NCBI GenBank assembly: GCA_913061095.1
Contig: CAJXVM010000020.1
Location: 1-64,000 of the forward strand
Length of the DNA: 64,000 nucleotides
Source of the DNA: an uncultured Ignavibacteria bacterium
Lineage (GTDB): Bacteria; Bacteroidota; Ignavibacteria; SZUA-365
Direction: 5' to 3'
Of the stretch, positions 42,230-51,290 are shown one piece after another (positions within the stretch are counted from its first letter, which is position 1; every line of letters begins with the position of its first letter). Made by a program: the position numbers and the translations under genes. Below the pieces are notes generated by a model. The model searched no databases. It was not told where the DNA came from and worked only from the letters and a program-made list of their open reading frames with translations.

Positions 42230-44272
42230 CTATTTCTCGGTAATTGCGGAACTGACATTCAGCCGTGCGTACCCGCGGATACGCACGTAATCGGTCGTAC
42301 GGAATGCGGCGCCGGTGCTCTCCGTGGCGTCGAATGTGATACGGAAGCGGATGGACGTCGCCTGCGCGAGCAGTCCGAAATCTTCCGCACTGAAATGCAT
42401 GGTCACTTTTTCCAAGAGCGAACTGCTGACATACCCTTCCGCGTCTATCGGCGCAGCCGGGACGCGCAGAGGTGCGTCCGCGGTCGAGACCGGAGTAAGG
42501 AGCACAGTGCCGTCGCTGTCGAGGAATTGCGGCTCGATGGTGACGGCTGTGGGCAGGTGGTTTTCCACGTCAAAGCTCAGCGTGCCCTCGTTGACTTCGG
42601 TGAGCTTGCTGCGGCTGTCCTCGCCGATGATCATGTCTACCGTGTCCACGACGCTGCCGCTGATCTGCGTGAAGCGCAGGGGGAATTCCACGTGCAGGTC
42701 GCCGACGATGGAATCCGTGGCGCTGGCGCTGCCCTGCGCGCCGGTCGGATTCAGCACGAAGGTGCCTTCCAGTCCGAGACTGTCGGGATACGCCGGCGAA
42801 AAGGAGTTGAGGAAATTCACCACCTGGCTGTTCTCGAACGTGATGGTTTTCTCCGATCTGCCCGCAAGGTCGGTCGGCAGGATGCGCAGTGATGCGCTGG
42901 AACCGGAGGTGTTCTTGCCGAGCACCGTGGCGTCTGTGATGCCCACCGGCAGGTAAGCCTGATTGCGAATCGACGCCCACATGCGGGCTTCGGAGAGCTG
43001 GATCGATCCGGAAATGCTTCTGTCAATGCCGAAGTCCGAGTACTCCATTTCACGGATGCTCATCGCGGTCGGTGCGAGCGTACCGGTCATCGATGCAAGC
43101 CGCACCCCGCTGACGCTTCCGTTCATCGCGACCCGGTCATCCTTTGTGACGAGTACCACGTGGTCGGAGGCGTTGTCGGTGACGATCTCCGCGCGGTAGG
43201 TGAGCTCGGTTGTATTCTGGAGCTGTGTGTCCGCACCGCTGAGATCGAGCGTCAGCGCTGCGCTGCCCTTGGCATCGACGCGGGCGCTGCCGGAAATCGG
43301 CGTACCGCCGCGACGGACGTTGTCGAGCGTGACGATGACCTGTGCGCCGAGTGCGAATTCGTTGTTCACCGTGAAACGCACGCTTCCGCTGCGAATACTG
43401 GCATCCTCGATCCGCAGACCGCTCGTGCCGGCGATGTCCACGGTGCGACTGTAACTGAGTTCCTGTGAAGGAACATAGCCGCGTACCGAGAGAATGTCGG
43501 TGTCTCGCACCTCACCTTCGACCTCGAGACTGCGCGCCGAGGTAAGATCAACTGATGTACCGCCGCTTCCCGGAGAAGAAATGTCAAATGCAAGGCGCAT
43601 GTTGTTCTTCAGCGTCAGTCCGTCGAGCATCATCGCCGGGATGGCGGCACGCTGCTCCGGCTGCACCACCTGGTCATAGGTAATGGAACCGATTGTGGCG
43701 CCGTCGGTGTCAACAAGCCGGATGGCCTCGATGCGCAGGGGGATGGGCACATGATTGGTGAACGCGAGGAGAAGACGCCCTTTCGCAAACGTCATTTCCT
43801 CGAAATATTCCCGCGTGTCGATGGCGATGCTGATACCCAGGTCGTTGCGCAGTGCACTGACGACCTGCTCGCCGCGCGGCAGATCGGGAAAGAGCGTGAA
43901 CACGTCGAGATGCTGATCGAGATAATCTGGCATGTCGAATTTCACGGCGTCGAATCGCTCCGTGGCCTCAAAGGTGACGTCGTCGATGCGCAGATGGTCA
44001 CCGACGCAGATGGAATTCAGCGGGTACCGCTGTGAGACCACAAGTACCTGGTCACCGTTCTGTGTGATGCGCAGAATGTCGTCTTCCTGCAGAAGGTCTT
44101 CCATTGTATAGGTGTGATTCACGAGCGGCATGTTTGCATCGACATCCCACTCTGGCATCATCGGCGCGAGCGGTTCAGAGCAGCCGCCGAACAGTGTCGC
44201 GGCAAGAACCAGCGCTGTGAACGCCAGCGCCCAGGCGACGGGCGGCTTGGAATGATAGGTCTGACTGATCAT
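42230..44272 (-). CDS. Large exported lipoprotein of unknown function
   Basis: A 680-residue protein with a lipobox (AATLFGGCSEP), then about 650 residues of mostly beta-strand sequence in repeated sandwich-like segments, such as NNMRLAFDISSPGSGGTSVD and TGLRIEDASIRSGSVRFTVN. No catalytic motif is recognised. It resembles the large immunoglobulin-like exported proteins of Ignavibacteria/Bacteroidota. ATG 44272 is chosen because it starts the signal peptide (MISQTYHSK). The open frame reaches 44320. It stands between the heparinase-like and barrel genes and is probably co-transcribed. Confidence 0.65.
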   Translation of the reverse strand: MISQTYHSKPPVAWALAFTALVLAATLFGGCSEPLAPMMPEWDVDANMPLVNHTYTMEDLLQEDDILRITQNGDQVLVVSQRYPLNSICVGDHLRIDDVTFEATERFDAVKFDMPDYLDQHLDVFTLFPDLPRGEQVVSALRNDLGISIAIDTREYFEEMTFAKGRLLLAFTNHVPIPLRIEAIRLVDTDGATIGSITYDQVVQPEQRAAIPAMMLDGLTLKNNMRLAFDISSPGSGGTSVDLTSARSLEVEGEVRDTDILSVRGYVPSQELSYSRTVDIAGTSGLRIEDASIRSGSVRFTVNNEFALGAQVIVTLDNVRRGGTPISGSARVDAKGSAALTLDLSGADTQLQNTTELTYRAEIVTDNASDHVVLVTKDDRVAMNGSVSGVRLASMTGTLAPTAMSIREMEYSDFGIDRSISGSIQLSEARMWASIRNQAYLPVGITDATVLGKNTSGSSASLRILPTDLAGRSEKTITFENSQVVNFLNSFSPAYPDSLGLEGTFVLNPTGAQGSASATDSIVGDLHVEFPLRFTQISGSVVDTVDMIIGEDSRSKLTEVNEGTLSFDVENHLPTAVTIEPQFLDSDGTVLLTPVSTADAPLRVPAAPIDAEGYVSSSLLEKVTMHFSAEDFGLLAQATSIRFRITFDATESTGAAFRTTDYVRIRGYARLNVSSAITEK

Positions 44273-44331
44273 GGTGTCCTGCTCCTGACGAAAACGTTCC
44301 TGATATACTTCCATATTCATGTCATTTCATT

Positions 44332-46965
44332 TCAGTGAATCACGATGCTGCGCTGCGCCTGCGCATGCCCGTTCTGGATGCGGAGTACATATGATCCCGG
44401 AGACAACCGCAGGCCTTCAAGGCGAGCAGCGTGTTTCCCTGCAGAACGCTCCGCAGCGGCAAGACTGTATACCCGTCGACCGAGCATGTCATAAAGACCA
44501 ATCTGCACGACAGAAGGGGAGGCGAGTTCGTACGGGACGATGAGCGTGTGTCCCTCGCCGGGCGCGAATGGCTGCGGGTAGGGAGCATCGATGCGCATCG
44601 CTGCAGGCGATGCCCGCGGAGTGGAACGGCTCGTCGTCACGGAGGTGAACTCAATGACGGCATCGCAGGCGACGTCGAGATCCAGCTGCAGGCTTCCGCT
44701 CTGCATGGTCCAGGCGCGAATTCCGCTGCCACGGACACTGTGCACGACAAATGGGACGGATATCGTGACGGTGGCGGGCCTGTCGGCGCGCGCGGCGAAG
44801 TGCCAAGCGGGTTCATCCGTCCGCAGCAAGGCGCGCAGGGAGTACGACGAGGACAGCGACATCCGGCCTTGCGACCGGATGAAGCTGCCGCCGTCAAGCA
44901 TCCATGCAACCGGCCTGCCAGCGGTATTGCGGATGCTGAAAAATCCGTGAGCGTTAGTCTCGACAGTGCCCAGTGCATCCGTCGATGTGGATATGCTGCC
45001 GCCGGTGGCATTCACCAGCGAGAAGAGCTGTTCCTCATCCGTTCGCAGTTGTGTGACGGTGACACCGTCGCACGGGATATGCGTCGAAGATTCTACGTGA
45101 ACCGCCGAGGGCACGGGATACAGTACGGAGTGAAACGTGGCGTTCCGGCCAGTGACGGAGCTGTACATTGCCGTGTGCTCTGCAAAGTGCCGGGAAGACG
45201 GCGCGTGCATGCGTGTTACCGCTTCGTGCAGAACGGCTCCCTGTGTTGCCTGCACGACTGCGTGCAGTCGCATGTCACCCGCGGTCCACACACCCTGATG
45301 CGCGTTGAATCGCGCATCAAATGTCCCGGCAGCGGTGCTGCCGTTGCCGTGCACCTGGTGAGTGTATGTGTGGGAAAATGCGGAAGAGACCTCGTCACGA
45401 AGAATGAGGATCCGTCCGTCCAGCACCGCCGCGTGCCGTGTGATATCGGCGCCCTGGTACTGTGTGCGCACCGAAACCATGCCGCTGGATCCTGTGGTGA
45501 GTTGCTTTTCCATATGGGCATCGGTGCCGAAGAGGAAACTGCCGAATGACGTACTGTCAGCGGCTTTCCCGTCGACGAGAATGACATTGTGCTGCCTGCC
45601 GTAGATCAGTGCGTCGCGCTCACTGCTGCTGTGGTAGCCGGGCTCCAGCGCGAGCAGTTTTCCGCCCGCATGCATCAAGAACGCGGTTTCATTGGCGTGC
45701 TTGTGGCCGCTGCCCACCGGCGACCGGTGCGTGCGTGCACGCCCGTGCTTGCCGATCAAGGCGACGTAGCCGGCATCGGATTCCCAGCCGTTACGGAAGA
45801 CGGCGTATCCCGCTTCGGGCATCACATGCGCGAGCGGCAGCGTGGATGTCGCACGCGGCTGCAGCACGCCGCTGCTCAGGAATTCCACCCGCGCATCGAA
45901 CGTTCGTGCGAGTTCAGCCGACACGCGGGCATGCGAAACCGGATTGCAATCCGTGTCGAAACTCGGCCAGACAAGATGATCCATCTGCGGCATGATGCCG
46001 GCGACAATGGCCAGCTCGGGGAAAAACGTATTGCGATATGTATCCTCGAATGGTGGCAGGTGACCGTCGGGCATGCGCAGCGCGGCGATCCATTCGAACA
46101 GCCGGTGATAACGGGGATCACGCAGGGGATTCGGAATCGTGCCTTCGTCTGTCTGCAGAGCCGTACCGTCGAGATGCAGATCAAGCGCCGAGAAAAACGG
46201 CAGAAGGCTGATCATGGCGTAGCGAAAATACCAGGGACCTTCGCTGTATCCGTAGTTCGCATCGTCATCGCTCTGGTATTCCCACATCGTTTCGTCGATA
46301 TGGAGCATCGCCGTCTCAAGCCATTGCCGCGGCGTGCGCCGCAGTCCCGAGACAGACGCGTTCTGCAGCACGATGCCGGCATAGCCGACCGCGGCCGCGA
46401 GCTTGAGCGACAGATTATTGCGCACGACGAAGGGTTTGTCCAGTTCTTCGGCGGCATTGTCGGCGAATCGTGCCAGTCGCGCCATCGCCGGCGGCAGTTC
46501 CGCACCGGTGATGCCGCGGTAAAAGTCGTACGCCGTGCAGTACTGCATCAGCTCGACAGCACGCCACTGGAATTCCTCGGCGACGCCGCTGACCTCCGGC
46601 GACACGGATTCGAGCAGCTGCGAAAGACGTGCAATCCTTATTGTGAACTCTTCTTCGGAGAGTGTCTCCATGTTCTCGTCCAGACCGATGACAAGGACGA
46701 AACCGAGCGCCTTCGCGGCGGCGGATGCCTCCATCGAGGAGGCGGGTTCAGATCCGGCAGTGTGAAAGAGGTCCTGATACAGTGTTCCTGCGAGGTCGTC
46801 GTGCTTGATGGCTTCGATGGCGTGAAGAATGCGCTGAGCACTGCCGGATCTGAGCGATGCGAGCATCTCGGTCTGGGAGGGGAACCCGGTCTGAGCCATG
46901 ACCGGCGAGGGGAGTGTGAGTGTGAGACCTGCAAGAAGACACAATATGACGACTGTTGACTTCAT
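44332..46965 (-). CDS. Secreted heparinase II/III-like protein with T9SS sorting domain
   Basis: An 877-residue protein. A signal peptide (ends near SPVMAQ) is followed by an alpha/alpha-toroid region (about residues 40-340) and a heparinase II/III-like beta domain with SGHKHANETAFLMHAGGKLL and LEPGYHSSSERDALIYGRQH (about 410-470). The last ~80 residues are a type IX secretion C-terminal domain: PYPQPFAPGE, IGLYDMLGRRVYSL, LRLSPGSYVLRIQNG. It is predicted to be exported through the outer membrane to cleave or bind uronic-acid-containing or other glycans. Catalytic Tyr/His assignment would need alignment. Confidence 0.85.
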   Translation of the reverse strand: MKSTVVILCLLAGLTLTLPSPVMAQTGFPSQTEMLASLRSGSAQRILHAIEAIKHDDLAGTLYQDLFHTAGSEPASSMEASAAAKALGFVLVIGLDENMETLSEEEFTIRIARLSQLLESVSPEVSGVAEEFQWRAVELMQYCTAYDFYRGITGAELPPAMARLARFADNAAEELDKPFVVRNNLSLKLAAAVGYAGIVLQNASVSGLRRTPRQWLETAMLHIDETMWEYQSDDDANYGYSEGPWYFRYAMISLLPFFSALDLHLDGTALQTDEGTIPNPLRDPRYHRLFEWIAALRMPDGHLPPFEDTYRNTFFPELAIVAGIMPQMDHLVWPSFDTDCNPVSHARVSAELARTFDARVEFLSSGVLQPRATSTLPLAHVMPEAGYAVFRNGWESDAGYVALIGKHGRARTHRSPVGSGHKHANETAFLMHAGGKLLALEPGYHSSSERDALIYGRQHNVILVDGKAADSTSFGSFLFGTDAHMEKQLTTGSSGMVSVRTQYQGADITRHAAVLDGRILILRDEVSSAFSHTYTHQVHGNGSTAAGTFDARFNAHQGVWTAGDMRLHAVVQATQGAVLHEAVTRMHAPSSRHFAEHTAMYSSVTGRNATFHSVLYPVPSAVHVESSTHIPCDGVTVTQLRTDEEQLFSLVNATGGSISTSTDALGTVETNAHGFFSIRNTAGRPVAWMLDGGSFIRSQGRMSLSSSYSLRALLRTDEPAWHFAARADRPATVTISVPFVVHSVRGSGIRAWTMQSGSLQLDLDVACDAVIEFTSVTTSRSTPRASPAAMRIDAPYPQPFAPGEGHTLIVPYELASPSVVQIGLYDMLGRRVYSLAAAERSAGKHAARLEGLRLSPGSYVLRIQNGHAQAQRSIVIH

Positions 46966-47218
46966 TCGACCCTTCTGGTGAACGGACCGTTTCTCAGCGA
47001 TTGAAAAACCTGGTTTGTGATATGTCTGCTATCACAATCGCCAAGTTATGGAGCCCGTCTTACAGCAGGCTTAATCCCCCCTTACAATTTTGTCAGGAGA
47101 GCGGGAACGGATGAATCAGGAATGAGGAGTGTGAACTATGGGATAAAGAATGATGGAGGGAAAGGGAAGCGCGAAGGAGAAGCCCCGGGCGAGGAATGAG
47201 GGGCGGGATGGCGAAAAA

Positions 47219-47641
47219 TCAGGAGTTCCCGAGTGCCGCGAGAAATGCCGGGGTGGGACGCACGGGTCGCTGCCGCTCAACATCGAGAAAGGCATGCACC
47301 GTGTATCCAGTGGTGATAAGTGTCTGTTTGCCACCGTTATCCTCGAGGACGATGCGGTAGTCGATCCGAAGTGTGGAGCGCGGAATTTCCCGCACCTCGC
47401 TGATCACGGTGAGGAGATCGTCATAGCGCGCGGGCTGATGATACCGGCAGTGTGCCTCCACCAGCGGCAGCAGAATGCCGTCGCGCTCGAGTTGAGCGTA
47501 GGGATATCCCAGTGCGCGGATCAGTTCGGTGCGGCCCACCTCGAAATACTCGAGGTACTTGCCGTTGTAGACGATCTTCATCTGATCCGTGTCAGCGTAG
47601 CGGACGCGGATCCTGGCTGCATGCGAAACGGGATCGGTCAT
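47219..47641 (-). CDS. Acyl-CoA thioesterase (YbgC/FadM-type hot-dog 4HBT)
   Basis: A 140-residue hot-dog thioesterase: VRYADTDQMKIVYNGKYLEY carries the catalytic Asp of the 4HBT family, followed by FEVGRTELIRALG. ARYDDLLTVISEV and LRIDYRIVLE are typical later strands. It hydrolyses acyl-CoA or acyl-ACP thioesters. It starts 1 nt after the accA stop, so it is coupled to fatty acid synthesis genes. Last gene of the long minus-strand run beginning at cinA. Confidence 0.88.
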   Translation of the reverse strand: MTDPVSHAARIRVRYADTDQMKIVYNGKYLEYFEVGRTELIRALGYPYAQLERDGILLPLVEAHCRYHQPARYDDLLTVISEVREIPRSTLRIDYRIVLEDNGGKQTLITTGYTVHAFLDVERQRPVRPTPAFLAALGNS

Positions 47642-47642
47642 C

Positions 47643-48593
47643 TCAGGTGCTGAATTCTCCCATGGATCCGAATTTACGGATGCGGTTGCGACGCAGCTGT
47701 TCGGGCTTGATGCCGCGCAGCTGCTTCAGTTCATCGATCAGGGTTTCCTTGAGCAGATGAGCCGCATGCGCGTGATTGCGATGGGCGCCGCCCAGCGGTT
47801 CAGGAACAATGCGGTCGATAAGTTTCTGTTCCAGCAGGTCGGGCGCGGTCAGCTTCAGCGCTTCGGCCGCCTGCTCCTTGTACTCCCAGCTGCGCCAGAG
47901 AATGCTCGAGCAGGACTCCGGTGAGATGACATTATACCAGGTGTTCTCGAGCATCAGCACACGGTCGCCCACGCCGATGCCCAGTGCGCCGCCCGACGCC
48001 CCCTCGCCGATGATGGTAACAATGATCGGCACCGGAAGCCGCGTCATTTCGAACAGATTGCGCGCGATGGCCTCGGCCTGTCCCCGCTCTTCGGCCTCGA
48101 TGCCGGGATAGGCGCCCGGCGTGTCGATGAGCGTCAGCACAGGACGATCGAATTTTGCGGCGAGCTGCATCAGTCGCAGTGCCTTGCGATATCCCTCGGG
48201 ATTGGCCATTCCGAAGTTGCGGAACAGGTTGCTCTTGGTGTCGCGACCCTTCTGCTGGCCTATGATCATGACCGACTGCCCGTCGAGACGGGCGAAACCG
48301 CCGACGATCGCATGGTCGTCCCCGTGGCGCCGGTCGCCGTGCAGCTCCGCGAAATCCGTCGTCATGTGTCGGATATAGTCGAGGGTGTACGGTCGATCCG
48401 GATGCCGCGCGAGCTGCACTTTCTGCCAGCGCGTCAGATTTGTGTACACCGAAGAGCGCAGGTCATCGACCTTGCGCTCAAGAGCGTCGATTTCCGGGGC
48501 GATGTCGAGTTCGTCAACGACGCGTCGCATCTCTTCGATCTTCTGTTCGAGTTCGACGATGGGTCTTTCGAAATCAAGTACGGTTTTGGCCAT
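47643..48593 (-). CDS. accA: Acetyl-CoA carboxylase carboxyltransferase subunit alpha
   Basis: A 316-residue AccA that transfers carboxyl from carboxybiotin to acetyl-CoA with AccD, giving malonyl-CoA. The N-terminal coiled segment [17 protein letters not shown], then [32 protein letters not shown] and the acyl-CoA-binding [15 protein letters not shown] are all present. Length matches E. coli (319). No accD is in the window. It lies 6 nt after the fusion glycosyltransferase gene. Confidence 0.96.
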   Translation of the reverse strand: MAKTVLDFERPIVELEQKIEEMRRVVDELDIAPEIDALERKVDDLRSSVYTNLTRWQKVQLARHPDRPYTLDYIRHMTTDFAELHGDRRHGDDHAIVGGFARLDGQSVMIIGQQKGRDTKSNLFRNFGMANPEGYRKALRLMQLAAKFDRPVLTLIDTPGAYPGIEAEERGQAEAIARNLFEMTRLPVPIIVTIIGEGASGGALGIGVGDRVLMLENTWYNVISPESCSSILWRSWEYKEQAAEALKLTAPDLLEQKLIDRIVPEPLGGAHRNHAHAAHLLKETLIDELKQLRGIKPEQLRRNRIRKFGSMGEFST

Positions 48594-48599
48594 AATATG

Positions 48600-50615
48600 T
48601 TATTTCCTGCTTCTTTTCAACGCGAGAAATACGATGGTGCGGATGATGATCTCGATATCCAGAAAAATCGAATAATTGCGCACATACTGGATCGTCGAGG
48701 CGAGGATTTCATCCTGCGTCAGATGCTCCCGGTCGCGCAGCTGCGCCAGTCCCGTCAGGCCCGGTCGCCCGAGATAGATGTCAGGCAGGTGCTCGAGATG
48801 CCCGGCATCGTAGCCGACAAGACTGTACCGGCCGCGAAGTACCGCAGGCAGCTTCCGGATCATGCGCGCGGCAGGACCGGGCTGCCGGCGGTCGGCCAGC
48901 AGGGATACAAACGGGTAAATTAGCAGTATTCCGGGCAAAGACAAAGTGATGTCGAGCATGCGCTTGAGCACCCGGTTGGAGGTGCGCATCAGGTTGTACT
49001 CCAGGTCGAGCAGGGGGACGCTGCTCAGCTGATCCACGCTGGTCTTGCCGACGATGAATTCCATGGTGCGCGGCACGATGCGGTAATGCACGCGCTGTCC
49101 GCGCGTCCGGCTGATCATCCCGAGGATTTCGGAATAGGGAAGGACGTCGGGACCGATGATCACGTCGGTTACGGCGTTTTCGTCGATGACTTTCCCGATA
49201 TTCTGCACACTGCCGATGACCGGCACACCTTCGACGAGATCCCCGATGCGCTTGCGGCTCAGGTCGATGAGACCGACGATGTTATAGGTCTGTGCATCGA
49301 GTTTTTTCAGCCGCCGAAGCACGTCGAGTGTCAGGTCATTGAGTCCGACAAGCAGGCTGCGCCGTCCGGTGACGGGATGTTCGCGCTGCTGCGGAAAGAG
49401 GAGCGCTCCCGCTACCCGCCGTCCGGGGATAAGCAGCAGGTTCAGAGCACCCGCGATCAGCACCACGATACGGCTGAATCCCCACTCTTTGAAAAAGAAG
49501 GTCATCGATGAGAGGATCAGAAACGCGAGCAGCACCCCGAGCGCCGAGCGCACGACGCTGAAGCGCTCGCGCGTATAAGCGCCGGCGATCAGGAGTCCCG
49601 TCCACATCACGGCCACAACCACGATGTACACGGTCGGATACGCATAGTCGGGAAAACGGAACAGCCCGCCAAATCGCAGCAGCTCCGCGGCGATCATGGC
49701 GATGATCGTCGTCAGGGCATCGGCCAGCAGCGGCCAGGCGCGCGCAAAATAGTGCCGGGAGCGGGAAAGCAGCTGACGGACGTGGATACCCGCCGTGATA
49801 ATGCCGCTCGTAATCGGAGAAAGACCGAGGTTTTTGCGCGCAAATACCTGCATGGCCTTGTAGAACTCCGCCGTGGCGTCGATGCTGCTGCGCTTGGTGC
49901 TCTCCCCGCCGTAATGCACGATTTTCGTGCTGTGGACGTAATACAGCTTCCACCCGGACTGCTGCGTGCGGTAGCACCAGTCGAGATCCTCGCCGTACAT
50001 GAAATAACTTTCGTCCAGCCCGCCGATGTCGTCGTACACCGCACGACGCAGCATCATGAAGGATCCCGAAATGGCATCCACCTCATAGGTCTCATCCTCA
50101 TTGAGATAGGTGAGATTGTAGCGGGCGAACACATGCGATTTCGGAAACAGTGTGCTCAGACCGGTGAGCTTGGTGAACGAGACCCAGGGCGAAGGGAAAC
50201 TGCGCCGGCAGGCGAGCTCGAACGTGCCGTCGGGTCGAATGATCTTGCATCCCGCCATGCCCACATCTTCGTTCTCCCGGAAGAAGCGCAGCATCGTTGC
50301 GATGGTGTCTTCCTGCACGAGTGTGTCGGGATTCAGCAGCAGAAGGTATTTTCCCTGCGCCCGGGCGAGCGCGAGATTGTTCGCGCGAGCGAATCCAAGA
50401 TTATCGTCGTTGGCGATCAGGAGGACGGAAGGAAAGCGCTGCCGAACCATGTCAACCGTGCCGTCGTCGGAGTTGTTGTCAACGACAAACACCTCGGCCG
50501 GTATGCCCTCCAGGGCGGAATCGAGCGAGTGAAGGCAGTTTTCCAGGAGATCCCTGACATTATAACTGACGATAATGATCGAGATCACCGGATCGGGTTG
50601 CGTTTCGGTGGACAT
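48600..50615 (-). CDS. Fusion of GT2 glycosyltransferase and degenerate polyprenyl-phosphate sugar transferase
   Basis: A 671-residue membrane protein. Residues about 10-250 are a rhamnosyltransferase-like GT2 domain (ISIIIVSYNVRDLLENCLHS, VVDNNSDDGTVD, LLLNPDTLVQED, FMYGEDLDWCYR). Residues about 285-405 have several TMs. About 410-500 is a Rossmann-like CoA_binding_3 part (SLLVGLNDLTLDVLRRL). About 555-671 resembles the Bac_transf domain (NRVLKRMLDITLSLPGILL, RYSLVGYD, YLGRPGLTGLAQL), but the central KFRSM/DE catalytic segment is missing. The domain order suggests a chimeric glycan enzyme whose second half may be non-catalytic. Confidence 0.82.
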   Translation of the reverse strand: MSTETQPDPVISIIIVSYNVRDLLENCLHSLDSALEGIPAEVFVVDNNSDDGTVDMVRQRFPSVLLIANDDNLGFARANNLALARAQGKYLLLLNPDTLVQEDTIATMLRFFRENEDVGMAGCKIIRPDGTFELACRRSFPSPWVSFTKLTGLSTLFPKSHVFARYNLTYLNEDETYEVDAISGSFMMLRRAVYDDIGGLDESYFMYGEDLDWCYRTQQSGWKLYYVHSTKIVHYGGESTKRSSIDATAEFYKAMQVFARKNLGLSPITSGIITAGIHVRQLLSRSRHYFARAWPLLADALTTIIAMIAAELLRFGGLFRFPDYAYPTVYIVVVAVMWTGLLIAGAYTRERFSVVRSALGVLLAFLILSSMTFFFKEWGFSRIVVLIAGALNLLLIPGRRVAGALLFPQQREHPVTGRRSLLVGLNDLTLDVLRRLKKLDAQTYNIVGLIDLSRKRIGDLVEGVPVIGSVQNIGKVIDENAVTDVIIGPDVLPYSEILGMISRTRGQRVHYRIVPRTMEFIVGKTSVDQLSSVPLLDLEYNLMRTSNRVLKRMLDITLSLPGILLIYPFVSLLADRRQPGPAARMIRKLPAVLRGRYSLVGYDAGHLEHLPDIYLGRPGLTGLAQLRDREHLTQDEILASTIQYVRNYSIFLDIEIIIRTIVFLALKRSRK

Positions 50616-50636
50616 GGGTGGCGTGAAACCGTCCGG

Positions 50637-51251
50637 TTAAATGGGCTGATTGATGCGCGAGAGTTCGTCGAGCGTGATCATTGGCAGACGGAATCGAGCA
50701 GCATATTTTTTCTCGGTCTGCACCGAAATCCCGCTGTTGTCGATCCCGGTGACCACGATTTCGATTTCACCGACACCGTCAACGACGCTGCGGCTGAGTC
50801 CGAGCGACTGTTCGGCCGTTTCCTTTTTTACGAAGCGTACCGATCCTTCGATGATGCCCGTGCGGCGCATGACGTCGCTGTCATCATCGATGCCGAACAC
50901 CCAGAAGGCCGAACGGTCGTCGCCGGGAGCGTATTCGATCTGTGTGCCGGTGGCAAAGGCCGGGAACTGCAGCGCGAGCAGCTCTGTGAAACCGCCTTCG
51001 GTGGACGTGGTGCGGATGATGATCACCTGGGAATCACCGGCGGTCAGTTCCAGCGCACCTTTGATGCTGAACGGCGCCTGCTCGTCCTCTGCGGCAAAGC
51101 GGGCATTTTCGACGATGTAACCCATCCTTCCGCTGATCACTTCGCCGGAAACTGTCGTCGTGGCGGTCCCCGCCTGTTCTTCGGCCTGCCTGTGTTCCTG
51201 TGAGCAGGCGCTGAACAATGCAATAAGGACAACAAGGATGAACGGTCTCAT
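50637..51251 (-). CDS. Small lipoprotein of unknown function
   Basis: A 204-residue predicted lipoprotein (lipobox LIALFSACSQ). The mature part contains DSQVIIIRTTSTEGGFTELL and DDDSDVMRRTGIIEGSVRF, mostly beta-strand, with no recognised domain. Many lipoproteins in Bacteroidota that contain this type of beta-sandwich are surface or periplasmic. It lies between pyrC and the fusion glycosyltransferase in the same direction, with gaps of 39 and 21 nt. Confidence 0.65.
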   Translation of the reverse strand: MRPFILVVLIALFSACSQEHRQAEEQAGTATTTVSGEVISGRMGYIVENARFAAEDEQAPFSIKGALELTAGDSQVIIIRTTSTEGGFTELLALQFPAFATGTQIEYAPGDDRSAFWVFGIDDDSDVMRRTGIIEGSVRFVKKETAEQSLGLSRSVVDGVGEIEIVVTGIDNSGISVQTEKKYAARFRLPMITLDELSRINQPI

Positions 51252-51290
51252 GTCGATAGCCCCGAAGTTGTGAACGGATACACGATAGGA

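Noticed and set aside
42230-44320. Start of the large lipoprotein at 44320
   Set aside because: The added 16 residues precede the signal peptide and would block its recognition. ATG 44272 begins a normal lipoprotein signal.
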